Assembly: GCF_014863585.1 (NCBI RefSeq)
Contig: NZ_CP062253.1
Location: forward strand, 3,684,501-3,748,500
DNA length: 64,000 bases
DNA from: Pseudomonas gozinkensis
GTDB lineage: Bacteria; Pseudomonadota; Gammaproteobacteria; Pseudomonadales; Pseudomonadaceae
Direction: 5' to 3'
Position numbers and translations under genes: made by a program. The notes below the pieces were generated by a model. That model was not told the origin of the DNA. It saw nothing but the letters and a program-made list of their open reading frames with translations, and ran no database searches. Of the stretch, positions 7,695 through 17,517 are shown piece by piece; within the stretch, counting starts at the first letter, position 1, and every line of letters begins with the position of its first letter.

Positions 7695-10600
7695 TCAGTG
7701 GAAGTCGCGGCTCTGTACGCGGATACCGTTGAGCAGCGGAGTCAGATCGCTCAGACGTCCGGCGATCAGATGCCGCACTTCGCCTTCACGCTCCCAGCGG
7801 CCATCGACCTTGAGCAGTTGCGAACCCACCAGCACCTGACGCTGACGCTCGGCCAGATCGCGCCAGACCACCACGTTGACGTTGCCGAACTCGTCCTCCA
7901 GGGTCACGAAGGTCACGCCACTGGCGGTGCCCGGCCGCTGGCGCCCGGTCACCAGCCCCGCCACGCTGACCGGCCGGCCATGCTCGACGTCCAGCAACTC
8001 CCGGGAACTGCGACAGCGCCGCGCCCGCAACTCGTCGCGCAACAACGTCAGCGGATGCGGCCCCAGCGTGGTGCCGAGGGTGGCGTAGTCGGTGAACAGG
8101 TCTTCACTGACGCTCGGCGTCGGCAGCAGCACATCGGGCTCTTCCTGACTCGGCAATCCGGCAAACAACCCGAGCTGTTTCTGCACCCCGGCCACTTCCC
8201 AGCGCGCCCGATGGCGATGACCGGCCAGGCCGCGCAGCGCCCCCGAATCCGCCAGCAATGCCTGGGCGCGACTGTCGAGCCCGGCGCGTTCGCCCAGATC
8301 GGCGACATCGGCAAACGCCCCCCTCGCCCTAGCGCTTTCAATGCACCGGGCATCTTCCTCGCGAAAGCCCTTGATCATCCGCAGGCCCATGCGGATTGCC
8401 GGTTGCTCGCCGGTGATTGGCTCCAGGCTGCAATCCCAGTCACTGGCGCGCACGTCCACCGGGCGGATCTGCAAATGGTGCCGGCGTGCATCCTGAAGAA
8501 TCTGATCCGGGCTGTAGAAACCCATCGGCCAGCTGTTGATCAGCGCACAGGCGAACGCTGCCGGTTCGTGGCACTTGAGCCAGCAACTGGCATAGGTCAG
8601 CAAGGCAAAACTGGCGGCGTGGGACTCGGGGAAACCGTAACTGCCGAAGCCCTTGATCTGTTCGAAAATCTGCGCGGCGAACTCCGGGCTGTAGCCGTTT
8701 TTCTTCATGCCGGCGGCCAGCCGCTCCTTGTGTGGCTCCAGTCCGCCGTGGCGTTTCCACGCGGCCATGGAGCGACGCAACTGATCGGCCTCGCCGGGGC
8801 TGTAATCGGCGGCGACAATGGCGATCTGCATCACCTGCTCCTGAAACAGCGGCACGCCGAGGGTGCGCTTGAGCACCACTTCCAGCTCCGGGGACGGATA
8901 GGTTTCCTCTTCTTCCTTGTTCCGGCGGCGCAGGTACGGATGGACCATCCCGCCCTGGATCGGCCCCGGCCGGACGATGGCCACTTCGATCACCAGATCG
9001 TAGAAGGTTTGCGGGCGCAGGCGCGGCAGCATCGACATCTGCGCCCGGGACTCGATCTGGAATACGCCGATGGTGTCGGCGCGGCTGATCATGTCGTAGG
9101 TCGGGCGATCTTCAGGCGGGATCGTGGCCAGACTCAGGTCCTGATGGCGATGACGGCGCAGCAGGTCGAAACAGCGGCGGATCGCGCTGAGCATGCCGAG
9201 AGCGAGAATATCCACCTTGAGCAATCCAACGGCGTCGAGGTCGTCCTTGTCCCACTGGATGATCGTGCGGTCGGCCATGGCGGCGTTCTCCACCGGCACC
9301 AGCGTGTCCAGCGGTTGCTCGGATATCACGAAACCGCCGGGGTGCTGCGACAGGTGCCGGGGGAAGCCGATCAGTTGCCCGGTCAGGCTCAGCACCCGGT
9401 GCAGCAGCGGGCTGTCCGGGTCGAAACCGTCTTCACGCAGGCGCTCCACGGGCGGCGTGTCATCGCTCCAGTGACCGCAGCAGTCGGCCAGCGCATTGAT
9501 CTGGTCTGGCGGCAAGCCCAGCGCCTTGGCCACATCGCGGATAGCGCCGGCCGCGTGGTAGGTGCTGACCACCGCCGTCAGCGCCGCACGACGGCGGCCA
9601 TAACGACGAAACACGTATTGCAGGACTTCTTCCCGGCGTTCGTGTTCGAAATCCACGTCGATGTCCGGCGGCTCGTTGCGCTCCCTCGACATGAAACGCT
9701 CGAACAGCAGCGTGGTGCGGTCCGGGTCGATTTCGGTGATGCCCAGGGCAAAACACACCGCCGAATTGGCTGCCGAGCCACGGCCCTGGCAGAGAATTTT
9801 CTGCTCACGGGCGAAGCGCACTACGTCGTGCACGGTGAGGAAGTAGCTTTCGTAGCCGAGTTCGGCGATCAGCTCCAGCTCATCGTCGATCTGCTTGAGC
9901 ACCTTGGGTTGTGCGCCTTTCGGCCAGCGCCAGGCGATGCCGTGTTCGGTCAGGTGGCGCAGCCAGGAACTGGCGCTGTGTTCCTCGGGCACCAGCTCTT
10001 TGGGGTATTGATAACGCAACTCGCCCAGATCGAAGGTGCAGCGGCGGGCCAACGTCACGGACTCGTCCAGCAAGGTCTGCGGATACAACTCGCGCAACAC
10101 ATCGAGGCTGCGCAAATGCCGCTCGCCGTTGGGGTGCAAGCGCAACCCGGCTTCGGCCACCGGGACGTGATGACGGATCGCGGTCATGGTGTCCTGCAAG
10201 GCCCGCCGGCCACGGGCGTGCATGTGCACATCACCGCTGGCCACCGCAGGAATCTGCAGCTCATCCGCCAGACGCAGCAGTGCGGCCAGCCGCTGCTGAT
10301 CGTTCTGCCCGCGATGCAGCTGCACCGCCAGCCACAGCCGTTCGCCGAAGGTCTGTTTCAGCCAGCGGCCCCCTTCCACGTCATCGACCGCCTCCGGCAC
10401 CCACAGCACCAGCAACCCCGGCAGCGGCTCGCTGAAATCTTCGCGCAGTATTTGATACTGACCTTTCTGCGTGCGCCGTCGAGCCTGGGTGATCAAGCCG
10501 CACAACGCCTGATAACCCTCGATGTTCTCGACCAGCAACACCAGTTTCGGGCCGTTCTCGATGCGGATCTCGCTGCCGATGATCAGCGGCAGCTCCACGG

Positions 10601-10772
10601 ACCTCGCTGCCTGCCAGGCACGGACGATCCCGGCCAAGGTGCATTCATCGGTGATCGCCAGCGCCTGATAGCCGTGCTTTTTCGCGCGCTGGAACAGCTC
10701 CAGCGCACTTGACGCACCGCGCTGGAAACTGAAGTTCGACAGGCAGTGCAGCTCGGCATAACCCTCGCTCAT
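7695..10772 (-). CDS. dnaE2: Error-prone DNA polymerase DnaE2 (ImuC)
   Basis: C-family DNA polymerase alpha-subunit paralogue for damage-induced mutagenesis and lesion bypass, 1025 residues with start [10 protein letters not shown]. It has an N-terminal PHP domain with a degenerate metal motif ([14 protein letters not shown]), the polymerase core with the catalytic acid motif [27 protein letters not shown] and [12 protein letters not shown], a helix-hairpin-helix region, and a C-terminal OB fold ([20 protein letters not shown]). The ATG overlaps the ImuB stop (ATGA), which decides this start over an in-frame one 21 bases upstream. It ends the lexA2-imuA-imuB-dnaE2 operon and is expected to act with ImuA and ImuB. 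Confidence 0.95.
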   Translation of the reverse strand: MSEGYAELHCLSNFSFQRGASSALELFQRAKKHGYQALAITDECTLAGIVRAWQAARSVELPLIIGSEIRIENGPKLVLLVENIEGYQALCGLITQARRRTQKGQYQILREDFSEPLPGLLVLWVPEAVDDVEGGRWLKQTFGERLWLAVQLHRGQNDQQRLAALLRLADELQIPAVASGDVHMHARGRRALQDTMTAIRHHVPVAEAGLRLHPNGERHLRSLDVLRELYPQTLLDESVTLARRCTFDLGELRYQYPKELVPEEHSASSWLRHLTEHGIAWRWPKGAQPKVLKQIDDELELIAELGYESYFLTVHDVVRFAREQKILCQGRGSAANSAVCFALGITEIDPDRTTLLFERFMSRERNEPPDIDVDFEHERREEVLQYVFRRYGRRRAALTAVVSTYHAAGAIRDVAKALGLPPDQINALADCCGHWSDDTPPVERLREDGFDPDSPLLHRVLSLTGQLIGFPRHLSQHPGGFVISEQPLDTLVPVENAAMADRTIIQWDKDDLDAVGLLKVDILALGMLSAIRRCFDLLRRHRHQDLSLATIPPEDRPTYDMISRADTIGVFQIESRAQMSMLPRLRPQTFYDLVIEVAIVRPGPIQGGMVHPYLRRRNKEEEETYPSPELEVVLKRTLGVPLFQEQVMQIAIVAADYSPGEADQLRRSMAAWKRHGGLEPHKERLAAGMKKNGYSPEFAAQIFEQIKGFGSYGFPESHAASFALLTYASCWLKCHEPAAFACALINSWPMGFYSPDQILQDARRHHLQIRPVDVRASDWDCSLEPITGEQPAIRMGLRMIKGFREEDARCIESARARGAFADVADLGERAGLDSRAQALLADSGALRGLAGHRHRARWEVAGVQKQLGLFAGLPSQEEPDVLLPTPSVSEDLFTDYATLGTTLGPHPLTLLRDELRARRCRSSRELLDVEHGRPVSVAGLVTGRQRPGTASGVTFVTLEDEFGNVNVVVWRDLAERQRQVLVGSQLLKVDGRWEREGEVRHLIAGRLSDLTPLLNGIRVQSRDFH

Positions 10773-12184
10773 GCAAACCAGCCTTGCAGCCACAACGGAC
10801 CGCCCTCACCCACTGCCCGGTACGCCCAGCCTTGCTGGCCGGCGCGGTTCTGGATCAGGTAATAGTCGCGGCGCACATCGTCGCCGTCCCACCAGCCGGA
10901 CTCGATGCGTTCCGGCCCCATGAGGATGCGCGCCGAACCCTCGGGCACGGACTGCGGCTCGCCCAACAACCAGCCCGGACGCTGCACGCCCGGCAACGCA
11001 GGGCAGCGCTGTTTGTCGTCGGCGTTCTGCCATGCGCACTCCGGGCGATGATCGGCCTGAAAGCGCAGGCCCTGCACCGCATCATCGCCCAGCCGTGCGC
11101 GCAGGCGTTCGCGCAATTGCTCCCAGGGCAAGGTCTGCTGCGGGCGGTCGTCGAACAGTTCCTGAAACTGCGGCACGAAACTCGGCAAGTCCTCGGCGCG
11201 CAGACGAAAACCGCGCACAGGGGCTTCGACCTGCACCTGCTCCAGCCGGCCACGGGCCAGTTCAAAGAGCATCGCCGGATCGCGCTCGGCACTGAGCAGG
11301 CCGACCTTGATCAGCGTGTCCGGCAGCCCCGCATGTTCCAGATGCAGATCGAAGCGCTGCACGCCGCTGTCGCGCCCGCACAAAAACGCCGCCAGATCGG
11401 ACGTCAGGCGGCGCAAGGGGAACAGCAGCGCCTGATGGGACTGCACGTCGAAATTGAGTTCGATCCGCACGTCGAAACGATCCGGCGGCAGGTAGAACGC
11501 CAGCGCCAGCGGCCGGGCGCCGAACAGCGTGTCCAGATGCTTGAGCATCGGCGCTTCGAAACGCCGGGCCAGAGCCTGACGCGGCAGGCTCTGCACCTGA
11601 TGGAGGTTGCGCAGCCCCATGCGCGACAGCGCTGTGGCCACGCTTGGTTCAAGGCCGATGCGGTCGACCGGTAATTGCCCGAGGTGATGGCGCAGGGCCT
11701 CACCGTCGGGGACCACCAAACCGTCATAGGCGTTGGCCAACACCCGCGCCGCCACCGGGTTGGGTGCGGCGACGATGCGGTGACGAAAGCCCAGCTCGGT
11801 CAGCTCCGTGCGCAACCGCGCCTCGAACTGCGCCCAGGAACCAAACAGCCCGAGGCTCGATTCGATCTCGAACACTAAAGTGCGCGGGTAATGCACGCTG
11901 ACCTGGGCGCTGAAGCGATAGGCCCAGGCCGCGAGAAACTGCTGCCAGTGCTCGACCTCGGCCGAATCGTAATCGACGGTGGCAAACCCTTTGCTCATGG
12001 CCTGCGCGGCGGTCATCGACTGCCCCGGCCGCAAACCCAATGCCCGCGCCGCCGGGTTGACCGCTTGCAGCACCCGGCGCTGGGCCGGGCCGCTGAGCAG
12101 CGCCAGCGGTTGCGCGGGATCGGGGCGCTGACGCAGCACGGCGTCGAGGGCCAATTGCGGGAACAGAATGCAAACCCAGCGCAT
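10769..12184 (-). CDS. imuB: ImuB, Y-family polymerase homologue
   Basis: A 471-residue Y-family-related protein that in characterised systems links ImuA and DnaE2 to the beta clamp. The chosen start is [20 protein letters not shown], 7 bases after the ImuA stop; an upstream in-frame ATG would add 34 unlikely residues inside imuA. The acidic catalytic residues of active Y polymerases are not conserved: where Pol IV has SLDE, the corresponding stretch reads [11 protein letters not shown]. This fits the known non-catalytic role. The C-terminus ends in LWLQGWFA, as usual for ImuB. The stop overlaps the dnaE2 start. Confidence 0.92.
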   Translation of the reverse strand: MRWVCILFPQLALDAVLRQRPDPAQPLALLSGPAQRRVLQAVNPAARALGLRPGQSMTAAQAMSKGFATVDYDSAEVEHWQQFLAAWAYRFSAQVSVHYPRTLVFEIESSLGLFGSWAQFEARLRTELTELGFRHRIVAAPNPVAARVLANAYDGLVVPDGEALRHHLGQLPVDRIGLEPSVATALSRMGLRNLHQVQSLPRQALARRFEAPMLKHLDTLFGARPLALAFYLPPDRFDVRIELNFDVQSHQALLFPLRRLTSDLAAFLCGRDSGVQRFDLHLEHAGLPDTLIKVGLLSAERDPAMLFELARGRLEQVQVEAPVRGFRLRAEDLPSFVPQFQELFDDRPQQTLPWEQLRERLRARLGDDAVQGLRFQADHRPECAWQNADDKQRCPALPGVQRPGWLLGEPQSVPEGSARILMGPERIESGWWDGDDVRRDYYLIQNRAGQQGWAYRAVGEGGPLWLQGWFA

Positions 12185-12191
12185 GGCGACC

Positions 12192-12809
12192 TCAATGCCC
12201 CACAGCGAAGTCAATCGGTGCGCTGCGCGCCAGTCCGCCCCGGCACTTGAGCACGCGCAATTGCGCGGGTCGTGCATCGATGGCAATCCGCAGTGCGGCC
12301 GGCGACGGGTTGACCGCTTCGCTCAAGGGTCGCCACGCGAACGCCAGAGTCTGGCCGGTTTCCGCCGCCACCTGCAAACGGCGCAAGGCACGGTCATCGG
12401 CCTTGTGCGGCCAGCACAGCACCGCGCCGCAACTGCCCGAGCGCAGGCATTGTTCCGCCGCCCACAAGGCCTCGCGCTCGCTGGCCTGGATCACCGACAA
12501 CTGGCGCAGATCGACCCCGGCATTGGCCCAGGCCTGCGGGTACGGCACGAACGGCGGCGCCACCAGCACGATGCGCTCGCCCGCCGCCGACAGCCGCGCC
12601 AACGTCGGCCATACCAGTTGCAGTTCGCCGACACCGGGCCCGGCCAGCAGGATTTCGCTCAACGCCGCTTCCGGCCAGCCGCCACTGGGCAAAGCGGCAT
12701 CCAGCGCCGCGTGCCCGGTGGGTTGCGGGCTGGCGGCCGGTGGCGCAGGCCGGCCCTTCCAGACCTGGCCGCCATTGAACAGCGTATCCAGCGCGACGAC
12801 GGCACCCAT
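12192..12809 (-). CDS. imuA: ImuA, translesion synthesis-associated RecA-like protein
   Basis: A 205-residue protein of the ImuA/SulA-like family, encoded between lexA2 and imuB. It opens with MGAVVALDTLFNGGQVWKG and contains a P-loop-like but degenerate AGPGVGELQL where RecA has Walker A, followed by ERIVLVAPPFVPYPQAW. The ATG overlaps the LexA2 stop (TGATG), so expression is translationally coupled to the repressor. In other Pseudomonas this gene is needed for DnaE2/ImuB-dependent mutagenesis. Confidence 0.9.
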   Translation of the reverse strand: MGAVVALDTLFNGGQVWKGRPAPPAASPQPTGHAALDAALPSGGWPEAALSEILLAGPGVGELQLVWPTLARLSAAGERIVLVAPPFVPYPQAWANAGVDLRQLSVIQASEREALWAAEQCLRSGSCGAVLCWPHKADDRALRRLQVAAETGQTLAFAWRPLSEAVNPSPAALRIAIDARPAQLRVLKCRGGLARSAPIDFAVGH

Positions 12810-13426
12810 CAGCCTTGCCTCACCAGACCGCAGAACACCCCTTCGATGGCCAGGTCCTGATCGGCCCGCACGACAATCGGCTGGTACGCCGGGTTGCGCG
12901 GCAACAGGCGAACCTCTTCGCCGACCCGCTCGAAGCGTTTGATGGTGACCTCACCGTCGAGCCGCGCCACCACGATCTGGCCGTTGAGCGCCTCGGGGTT
13001 GCGGCGTACGCCGACCAGATCGCCGTCGAGAATCCCGTCTTCGATCATCGAATCGCCCTGCACCCGCAACATGTAGTCGGGCGTACGGGAGAACAGCGCG
13101 GGGTCGAGCATCAGCCGATTGTGGATGTCGGCATCGGCGCCGATGGGCGCACCGGCGGCCACCCGGCCAAGCACCGGGACTTCGAGCAGTTCCGGCCGCG
13201 CCGGTTGCCCGAGCAAACGAATGCCCCGGGCCTGATGCGGATTGACCTCGATAAACCCGGCTTCGGTCAGCGCCAGCACATGCTTGCGCGCCACGCTGCG
13301 GGAGGCAAAACCAAAAGCCTCGCTGATTTCAGCGAGGCTTGGGGGCTGACCATGTTCGGCGATGCGTTCGCGGATGAAGGTCAGGATGGCGGTACGGCGG
13401 GGAGTCAGAGTCGTCATGGAGTACAT
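12809..13426 (-). CDS. lexA2: LexA2 SOS repressor
   Basis: Self-cleaving repressor of the mutagenesis cassette, 205 residues. The N-terminal winged HTH (TPRRTAILTFIRERIAEHG to ARKHVLALTEAGFIE) is followed by the cleavage site Ala91-Gly92 (GRVAAGAP) and the Ser126/Lys163 dyad (GDSMIEDG and EVTIKRF). It represents the second LexA of pseudomonads, which co-transcribes with imuAB-dnaE2. Two in-frame starts exist: ATG at 13426, inside the operator, and ATG at 13417 (MTTLTPRR). Neither has a strong ribosome binding site, so the exact start is uncertain by 3 residues. Confidence 0.93.
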   Translation of the reverse strand: MYSMTTLTPRRTAILTFIRERIAEHGQPPSLAEISEAFGFASRSVARKHVLALTEAGFIEVNPHQARGIRLLGQPARPELLEVPVLGRVAAGAPIGADADIHNRLMLDPALFSRTPDYMLRVQGDSMIEDGILDGDLVGVRRNPEALNGQIVVARLDGEVTIKRFERVGEEVRLLPRNPAYQPIVVRADQDLAIEGVFCGLVRQG

Positions 13427-13434
13427 TTGTACTC
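13419..13434. promoter_or_regulatory. LexA2 operator, GAGTACAAATGTACTC
   Basis: A perfect 6-4-6 palindrome (GAGTAC-N4-GTACTC) over the 5' end of lexA2. It fits the GTAC-N4-GTRC class of box bound by LexA2 in P. putida and differs from the CTGT-N8-ACAG box of LexA1. It includes the first possible ATG of lexA2 (13424-13426), so bound repressor would cover both the leader and the start codon. It also faces the divergent transferase gene. Confidence 0.8.
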
Positions 13435-13636
13435 TTGTGGGATTTTCCTGACAAGCACCGCCAGTCAGTTGGGTCCGACTTCATCGCGCAGTGTTCAGCA
13501 TCGATACTGAAAGCCTGGTCTGCGCCAGCCATCGCTGAAAAACTTGTGACAAGATGTTTACAAAATTTTTACCAATCCTCTTCTATAGTTAGGAGCACAT
13601 CCGTATGTGTTTTCTATCTGTAGAGGAACGATTCAA

Positions 13637-15295
13637 ATGGCTTTGGGCAAAGGACTGCGCTTGCCAGTCATCACTCCAACCCGCCTGGTGCTGCTGTTTT
13701 CCCTGGCACTTGTGGCGCTGTACAACCTGGCGACCTGGAAAGCGCTGGGGACACTGATCACCCTGCAAGGCGCGCACAAAGTGGCGTTTTTCGCCTCTTT
13801 CGGGCTGTTTCTGTGGGCGGCGATCACCCTGCTGCTGACGTTGATCTCGTTTCGCTGGACGCTGAAACCGGCGCTGACGCTGGTGGCCCTGCTCTCGGCC
13901 TGCGCGGCGTATTTCATGAACGAGTACGGGATCACCATCGACACGGTAATGATCCAGAACGTGTTCGAAACCAATCCGGGAGAAGCCACCGCGCTGTTCA
14001 GCGGCAAATTGCTGGCTTATGTGCTGTTGCTCGGTGTGTTGCCGGCCGTGCTGATCTGGCGCTGGCCGGTGGTTTATCGGCCGTTCTTTCGGGGCTTGCT
14101 GAACAAGGTGCTGGTGATCGTGGCCTGTGTGCTGGTGATCGGCGCTTCGGTGGGCGCGTTCTATTCGACCTACGCGCCGATCTTTCGCGAGGAAGACAAG
14201 CTCACCCACTTCATCAACCCGACCAACTACATCTACGCGATCAGCAAATACACCAAGCAGCGGCTGGGAATCAAAAAGCATTTCGTGGTGCAGACCATCG
14301 GCGAAGATGCCGTCATGACCGCCAAGGCTGCCAGCCGCGAAAAGAAATCGCTGATGGTGTTCGTGGTCGGCGAAACCGCCCGGGCCGACCATTTCTCGCT
14401 CAACGGTTATGAGCGCGAGACCAATCCCGAGCTGAGCAAACTCGACATCCTCAACTTCACCCAGGTGCATTCCTGCGGTACTTCGACGGCGGTGTCGGTG
14501 CCGTGCATGTTCTCGATGTTCCCGCGCGAGGACTACAGCGACAAGAAAGGCAAAACCTACGAAGGCCTGCTGGACATCCTGCAACGGGCCGGCGTGCAAG
14601 TGCTGTGGCTGGACAACAACAGCGACTGCAAAGGCACCTGCCTGCGCGTGCCGAACCGCGACATCGCGAAGGACCAGCCGGGGCCGTTCTGCGACGGCAA
14701 CAACTGCCTCGACGAAGCGCTGCTGGCCGACCTGCAAGGCTACATCGACAGCCTCAAGGGCAACGCGATCATCGTCCTGCACGCCGATGGCAGCCACGGC
14801 CCGGAATACTACGAACGCTACCCCAAGGACATGGAGCGCTTCAAACCGATCTGCCACACCAACCAGCTGGGCAGTTGCAGCCGTGACGAACTGGTCAACG
14901 TCTACGACAACACGATCCTCTACACCGACCATTTCCTGGCCAAGGTGATCGAGCTGCTCAAGCGCAATCAGGACCACCTCGATACGTCGATGCTGTACGT
15001 GTCCGACCATGGCGAATCACTGGGCGAGAACGGCCTCTATCTGCACGCCGCGCCCTATGCACTGGCGCCGGAAGCCCAGACCCATGTGCCGATGGTGATG
15101 TGGTTCGGCAACAACACGTTGGCGCAACTCGGCATCGACCGTGGCTGCCTGCAAGGCAAAAGCAGCCAGCCGGATCTGAGCCACGACAACCTGTTCCATT
15201 CGGTGCTCGGGTTGTTCGAGGTCAGGACGTCGCTGTATCAGCCGGGGCTGGATATTTTCCATGGCTGCCGGCCGCCGATGACTGCCGCGCAATAA
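13637..15295 (+). CDS. Lipid A phosphoethanolamine transferase (EptA family)
   Basis: Inner-membrane enzyme that transfers phosphoethanolamine from phosphatidylethanolamine to lipid A or core sugars. It has 552 residues from the ATG preceded by AGAGGAACG; an in-frame ATG 30 bases upstream lacks a site. About five N-terminal membrane helices (from TRLVLLFSLALVALYNLA) are followed by a periplasmic alkaline-phosphatase-fold domain. VVGETARADHFSLNGY carries the catalytic Thr near 247, with HSCGTSTAVSVPCMFSM and the metal ligands VSDHGESLGENG near the C-terminus. Several Cys pairs (C-K-G-T-C, C-D-G-N-N-C) match EptA disulfides. Activity would raise resistance to cationic peptides. It is monocistronic and divergent from lexA2. 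Confidence 0.88.
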   Translation: MALGKGLRLPVITPTRLVLLFSLALVALYNLATWKALGTLITLQGAHKVAFFASFGLFLWAAITLLLTLISFRWTLKPALTLVALLSACAAYFMNEYGITIDTVMIQNVFETNPGEATALFSGKLLAYVLLLGVLPAVLIWRWPVVYRPFFRGLLNKVLVIVACVLVIGASVGAFYSTYAPIFREEDKLTHFINPTNYIYAISKYTKQRLGIKKHFVVQTIGEDAVMTAKAASREKKSLMVFVVGETARADHFSLNGYERETNPELSKLDILNFTQVHSCGTSTAVSVPCMFSMFPREDYSDKKGKTYEGLLDILQRAGVQVLWLDNNSDCKGTCLRVPNRDIAKDQPGPFCDGNNCLDEALLADLQGYIDSLKGNAIIVLHADGSHGPEYYERYPKDMERFKPICHTNQLGSCSRDELVNVYDNTILYTDHFLAKVIELLKRNQDHLDTSMLYVSDHGESLGENGLYLHAAPYALAPEAQTHVPMVMWFGNNTLAQLGIDRGCLQGKSSQPDLSHDNLFHSVLGLFEVRTSLYQPGLDIFHGCRPPMTAAQ

Positions 15296-15311
15296 TTCAG
15301 ACATCGAAGAT

Positions 15312-15420
15312 CCCTGTGGGAGCTGCGGTGCGACGACTCGACTTGCCAGCAATGGCGGCCGCTCAATCAACATAGATGCCAGATTTGCCGGCCTCATCGC
15401 TGGCAAGCCAGCTCCCACAG
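15312..15420. repeat. Inverted REP pair, right arm read as coding sequence
   Basis: The left arm (about 15312-15359) is a composite type with GTGGGAGCTGCGGTGCGACG; the right arm (about 15389-15420) is the standard TCGCTGGCAAGCCAGCTCCC. The right arm forms the 3' end of the minus-strand DUF971 reading frame. Confidence 0.82.
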
Positions 15421-15713
15421 AGTAAACGATGCTCTAAGGGGTTGAGTTGTGCCAGATAGGCCCACGGGTAAATCCCGCGTTGATGACCGTCGCTGAACAC
15501 CAGTTGCAGGCCGTAACCCTGAGCGTTCAATTCGATGACCCGCACTCGCGGGTCAACCAACGGTGGCGTGCCCCGCAGGCGAAACGCGCGGCATTGCGAG
15601 CACGGGCACTGGCGGCGCAGTTCGGCATGGTCGAGCAGCTGTTCGCGGCCATCCGGCCAGCTCAGCCGTAACCGGTGTTCACTTTGGGAATTGCCGACCG
15701 ACAGCGGATTCAT
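15363..15713 (-). CDS. DUF971-family protein
   Basis: A 116-residue protein whose first 95 or so residues form a DUF971 domain: RLSWPDGREQLLDHAELRRQ, then CPCSQCRAF and a C-terminal YGLQLVFSDGHQRGIYPWAY. This domain also forms the N-terminal part of gamma-butyrobetaine hydroxylase and binds zinc through Cys residues. Function alone is unknown. It overlaps the HEAT-repeat gene by 4 bases and ends the gntR-led operon. Oddity: the last 18 or so residues (from LLCGSWLASDEAG) are translated from a REP arm, so the original end of the protein has probably been overwritten by the repeat. Confidence 0.82.
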   Translation of the reverse strand: MNPLSVGNSQSEHRLRLSWPDGREQLLDHAELRRQCPCSQCRAFRLRGTPPLVDPRVRVIELNAQGYGLQLVFSDGHQRGIYPWAYLAQLNPLEHRLLCGSWLASDEAGKSGIYVD

Positions 15714-16672
15714 TGCAGCTGACTCAAGGCAATCCGCACGGCCTTGCGCACTTCCGGGTCGCCGTCGTCCTGCGCGGCCTGCAATGCCGCCACCGCCCCA
15801 CGATCATTCAATTCGCCGAGGGCCAGCGCGGCTTCCTTGCGCAGGTTGCTGATGCGATGGCCGAGGGTATCGATCAGGGCGTCGAGGGCCGGCACGTAAC
15901 GCAAACGGCCGAGGCTGCGCGTGGCGCGCAGGCGAACCTGCCAGTAATCGTCGGCCAAGGCTTCGATCAGGGCCGGGCCCGCGTCGGTGTGGCCGACCTT
16001 GCCAAGGGTGGTTGCGGCTTCTTCGCGCACTTGCCAGGCCTGGTCCTGCAAAGCCTGACGCAAGGCGGGCAGCACTTCAGCGTCACTTGCCAAACCCAGG
16101 GCGCCGGTAGCGGCGCGGCGAACTTCGGTGTCCGGGTCATCACTCGCCAGGCGGGCCAGGGCTGGCAACGCGTCGAGTTGCTTGAGCCAGCCAAGCACGC
16201 CCACAGCTTCGCGGCGCACGCTGGCATCGGCATCGTTCAGCGCCTGAATCGCGGCCAGCGCAGCGCCGGGGAAACGCAATTCACGCAAGGCCCGGAACGC
16301 GGCAATCCGCACGCCGGTTTCGGCATGGCTGGTCCACGGCATGATCACCCTGCCCGCCGCTTCGGTCTTGAGCAGGCTCAGGCTCTGCGCCGCTGCGGCT
16401 TGCACCGCCGGCGACGGATCCGTCAGCGCCTGGCACAGCGCTTCAACCACCGGCTCGTCTTCCCAGGCTTCCAACAGGCGCGCCGCTTCGGCACGCACTT
16501 CTTCGGCGGGGTCTTCAGCCAGGCGCTCGACCAGCCAGAGCAGACCGTCCGGCTCTTCGAGGTCGGCCAGATCGATCAGGGCAATCCGCCGTACACCGGC
16601 GTCATCGGCGGTCAGGCGTGGTTGCAGGGCGAGAATGTCGTCGTTATCGGTCACAGCAAAAAATGAGGTCAC
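15710..16672 (-). CDS. HEAT-repeat protein
   Basis: A 320-residue protein built almost wholly of about nine HEAT (PBS-lyase-type) repeats of 30-32 residues, for example DPDTEVRRAATGALGLASDA and DDYWQVRLRATRSLGRLRYV, each with the D-x-x-x-V-R-x-x-A-x-x-A-L-G pattern. Such solenoids act as protein-binding scaffolds, sometimes in metallocentre maturation. It starts at GTG in a 4-base overlap with the upstream ATPase stop; another GTG start at codon 7 is possible. In this operon it probably serves the APS-reductase-like enzyme or the transporter, but that is inference. Confidence 0.85.
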   Translation of the reverse strand: MTSFFAVTDNDDILALQPRLTADDAGVRRIALIDLADLEEPDGLLWLVERLAEDPAEEVRAEAARLLEAWEDEPVVEALCQALTDPSPAVQAAAAQSLSLLKTEAAGRVIMPWTSHAETGVRIAAFRALRELRFPGAALAAIQALNDADASVRREAVGVLGWLKQLDALPALARLASDDPDTEVRRAATGALGLASDAEVLPALRQALQDQAWQVREEAATTLGKVGHTDAGPALIEALADDYWQVRLRATRSLGRLRYVPALDALIDTLGHRISNLRKEAALALGELNDRGAVAALQAAQDDGDPEVRKAVRIALSQLQ

Positions 16673-17517
16673 AGGGCAAATCTCGGCAAGGTGTTTTCAG
16701 GAGGCAGGCCGAGCGGATTGAGGCGCGGCAGCGGTCGGTCGTTGTCGTGGCGCAGCAGGTCGAGGCAGTGGCGCTTGAGGCACGAGAACGCGTGGCTGGT
16801 GACCAGTTCGGTGGTGCGTGGGCGCGGAAAGTCGAGGCGCAGGTCTTCGATGATCCGCCCCGGCCGTGCGCTCATCACCAGCAAGCGATCGGCGAGGAAC
16901 AGTGCTTCGTCGATGTCATGAGTGACGAACACCACGGTGGTACGAATCCGCGTCCAGATGTCCAGCAGCAGTTCCTGCATGTTCAGGCGGGTCAGCGCGT
17001 CCAGTGCGCCGAAGGGTTCGTCCATCAGCAACAGCCGTGGGCGATTGACCAGCACCCGGGCGATTTCCACCCGTTGCTGCATGCCGCCGGAGAGTTGATC
17101 GGGCCAGCGTTCAGCGAAGCCTTCGAGGCCGACCAGTTTGAGAATTTCGTCCGCAGCGCGATGGCGCTCGGTTTTACCGATGCCACGCATCTTCAGGCCG
17201 AAGGCGACGTTGTCGCGCACCGTGCGCCACGGGAACAAGGTGTGATGCTGGAACACCATGCCGCGCTGTGGCGACGGGCCAGACACTTCGGTGCCGTCGA
17301 CTTTCAACTGCCCGCCATGGGGTTGCAGATGCCCGGCCAGCGCGCCGAGCAAAGTCGACTTGCCGCAACCGGACGGGCCGAGAATGCACACGAACTGGCC
17401 CGGCTCGATCTGGCAATCCAGGCCCTGCACCGCTTCAAAGGCTTGCCGGCCTTCGCCGAGCACGATGGACAACTGACGGATATCGATCCGCCCTTCCGGG
17501 GTTTGCATGACGCTCAT
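16669..17517 (-). CDS. ABC transporter ATP-binding protein, NitT/TauT (SsuB) type
   Basis: ATPase of an organic-anion importer, 282 residues. Walker A GPSGCGKS (47-54), signature LSGGMQQR (142-149), Walker B RLLLMDEP (161-168) and VVFVTHDIDEALFLADRL are present, the last typical of the SsuB/TauB/NrtD group. The start ATG overlaps the permease stop as TGATG, which fixes it at 17517; longer in-frame extensions cross the permease gene and are artefacts. The C-terminal tail after the ATPase core is about 40 residues. It is encoded with the permease (17517-18299) and binding protein (18435-19838). Confidence 0.9.
   Translation of the reverse strand: MSVMQTPEGRIDIRQLSIVLGEGRQAFEAVQGLDCQIEPGQFVCILGPSGCGKSTLLGALAGHLQPHGGQLKVDGTEVSGPSPQRGMVFQHHTLFPWRTVRDNVAFGLKMRGIGKTERHRAADEILKLVGLEGFAERWPDQLSGGMQQRVEIARVLVNRPRLLLMDEPFGALDALTRLNMQELLLDIWTRIRTTVVFVTHDIDEALFLADRLLVMSARPGRIIEDLRLDFPRPRTTELVTSHAFSCLKRHCLDLLRHDNDRPLPRLNPLGLPPENTLPRFAL

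Noticed and set aside
7692..10712. A 1006-codon open frame on the plus strand
   Set aside because: It lies exactly antisense to dnaE2, has a low-complexity His/Arg/Gln composition typical of GC-rich shadow frames, no ribosome binding site and no motif.
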